NCBI GenBank assembly: GCA_000431015.1
Contig: HF986075.1
Span: forward strand, 77,959-109,306
Reading direction: 5' to 3'
DNA length: 31,348 nt
DNA from: Alistipes sp. CAG:514
Lineage (GTDB): Bacteria > Bacteroidota > Bacteroidia > Bacteroidales > UBA932
Shown here: positions 30,620-31,348 of the stretch, one piece after another
How positions within the stretch are numbered: position 1 is the first letter of the stretch
Layout of the letters: each line of letters starts with the position of its first letter
The notes under the pieces: generated by a model
What the model saw: only the letters and a program-made list of their open reading frames with translations
Told to the model about the DNA's origin: nothing
Database searches by the model: none
Position numbers and translations under genes: made by a program

Positions 30620-31348
30620 CTAATAGTACTTCTTCTCTTGGCGATACAGGGCTATGAAGATGAAAATCAGGACGGTGAATGCCCACAGCGATGAGCCGCC
30701 GTAACTTAGTAACGGCAACGGGATGCCGATCACGGGCATGAGGCCGATGGTCATCCCGATGTTGATGAAAAGGTGCATGAATATGCAGGAGGCGACACAG
30801 TAGCCGTAGATGCGGGTAAACGCCTCCCGGCTTTTCTCGGCATCAGAGATGATCCTCAGGATCAGGAAAACATAGAGGGCTATCACAACAAAGCAGCCAA
30901 TGAAGCCCCACTCCTCACCTACCGTGCAGAAGATGAAGTCTGTGCTTTGCTCCGGCACAAAACCGAACGTGGTCTGCGTGCCGCCGAGGAATCCTTTCCC
31001 GGTCAGACCGCCCGATCCGATCGCGATCATGCTCTGGTTGACATTGTAGCCCACACCGGCGGGATCCTCTTTCATGCCAAGGAGAACCTCTATCCTTTTT
31101 CGCTGATGGTCTTGGAGTATGTTATTGAAAATAAATTCGGTGGAGAAGACCAAGGCAACCCCGGCGACCAGACCGAGAGCGGACATCGACAGGAATCTCC
31201 GGCGTGACTTGTAGCCCTTGATGATCATGAATGGAACGGCGCAGACGCACATGCCGATCAGTATGTACAGCGGCTTGATCTTCCCGGCGATGCCCTCCGG
31301 ATTGAACTTGCCAAGGATCCATGGCAGAAGGCACATCAGCAGGCACAG
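30620..31348 (-). CDS. rodA: RodA, SEDS peptidoglycan polymerase, 5' end missing
   Basis: The frame is open to the last base of the window; about 242 C-terminal residues are present. Family texts are YNVNQSMIAIGSGGLTGKGFLGG, TFGFVPEQSTDFIFCTVGEEWGF (the conserved loop of RodA/FtsW/SpoVE) and GMTIGLMPVIGIPLPLLSYGGSS. Several membrane helices follow in the order expected for the second half of a 10-helix SEDS protein. The TQTTFGFVPEQSTDFIF and IGLMPVIGIPLPLLSYGGSS forms point to RodA and not FtsW. It polymerises glycan strands for side-wall growth with a class B PBP, which would probably be encoded just outside the window. Confidence 0.93.
   Translation of the reverse strand: MCLLMCLLPWILGKFNPEGIAGKIKPLYILIGMCVCAVPFMIIKGYKSRRRFLSMSALGLVAGVALVFSTEFIFNNILQDHQRKRIEVLLGMKEDPAGVGYNVNQSMIAIGSGGLTGKGFLGGTQTTFGFVPEQSTDFIFCTVGEEWGFIGCFVVIALYVFLILRIISDAEKSREAFTRIYGYCVASCIFMHLFINIGMTIGLMPVIGIPLPLLSYGGSSLWAFTVLIFIFIALYRQEKKYY

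Overview
The window comes from a moderately GC-rich member of the Bacteroidota, probably order Bacteroidales. The evidence is a fused SecDF translocase, a eukaryotic-type NADP isocitrate dehydrogenase beside an aconitase, PD40/SPOR envelope proteins, ~800-residue FtsX-type permeases, and repeated Bacteroidota -7 promoter words (TAnnTTTG; the aspA copy also has a -33 TTTG at 20-bp spacing). The genus cannot be told from what is visible.

Layout. (1) 1-3478: the end of an aconitase-family hydratase and icd, which together make 2-oxoglutarate. (2) 3479-4369: a gene-free stretch with degenerate GGTCGCTGAGC-type repeats, a perfect 28-bp-arm palindrome, and a striking 8-row array with an exact 50-bp period and inverted half-sites every ~25 bp. 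(3) 4370-7477: an accessory module with a WYL regulator, a small unknown, a hypoxanthine-type DNA glycosylase with an extra N-terminal domain, a one-helix membrane protein and a secreted unknown. A second short block of the same 50-bp array lies inside it. (4) 7640-16993: a tripartite export operon (TolC-like, HlyD/MacA-like, MacB/LolD-like ATPase, two large FtsX permeases). It starts from a strong sigma-54 -24/-12 promoter with two palindromic upstream sites 22 bp apart. It carries three copies of a ~120-bp palindromic element, and both permeases have related, hairpin-bearing 5' leaders. (5) 17007-21453, minus strand: a PD40/SPOR envelope protein, an NtrC-type sigma-54 activator and its histidine kinase in one operon, facing the exporter. 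This is the likely controller of the sigma-54 promoter. (6) 21590-26135: secDF and, convergent, aspA. (7) 26435-30320: a small DUF486-type membrane protein, an abiEi-abiEii toxin-antitoxin operon whose third gene (a metallophosphoesterase) survives only as its first ~39 codons, and an AlbA_2/Schlafen-type protein. This lower-GC accessory stretch ends at the 3' side of a tRNA-Leu(TAA). (8) 30620-31348: the 3' part of rodA.

Working model: envelope stress or a small-molecule cue sensed by the PD40/SPOR-kinase-activator operon switches on the sigma-54 exporter, while the repeats and leaders inside the exporter operon may adjust output of the two permeases separately. The most unusual observations are the 50-bp-period array at two loci, the paired permease leaders with hairpins at the ribosome-binding site, and the sigma-54 promoter with phased palindromes. 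All functional links between them are inferred.
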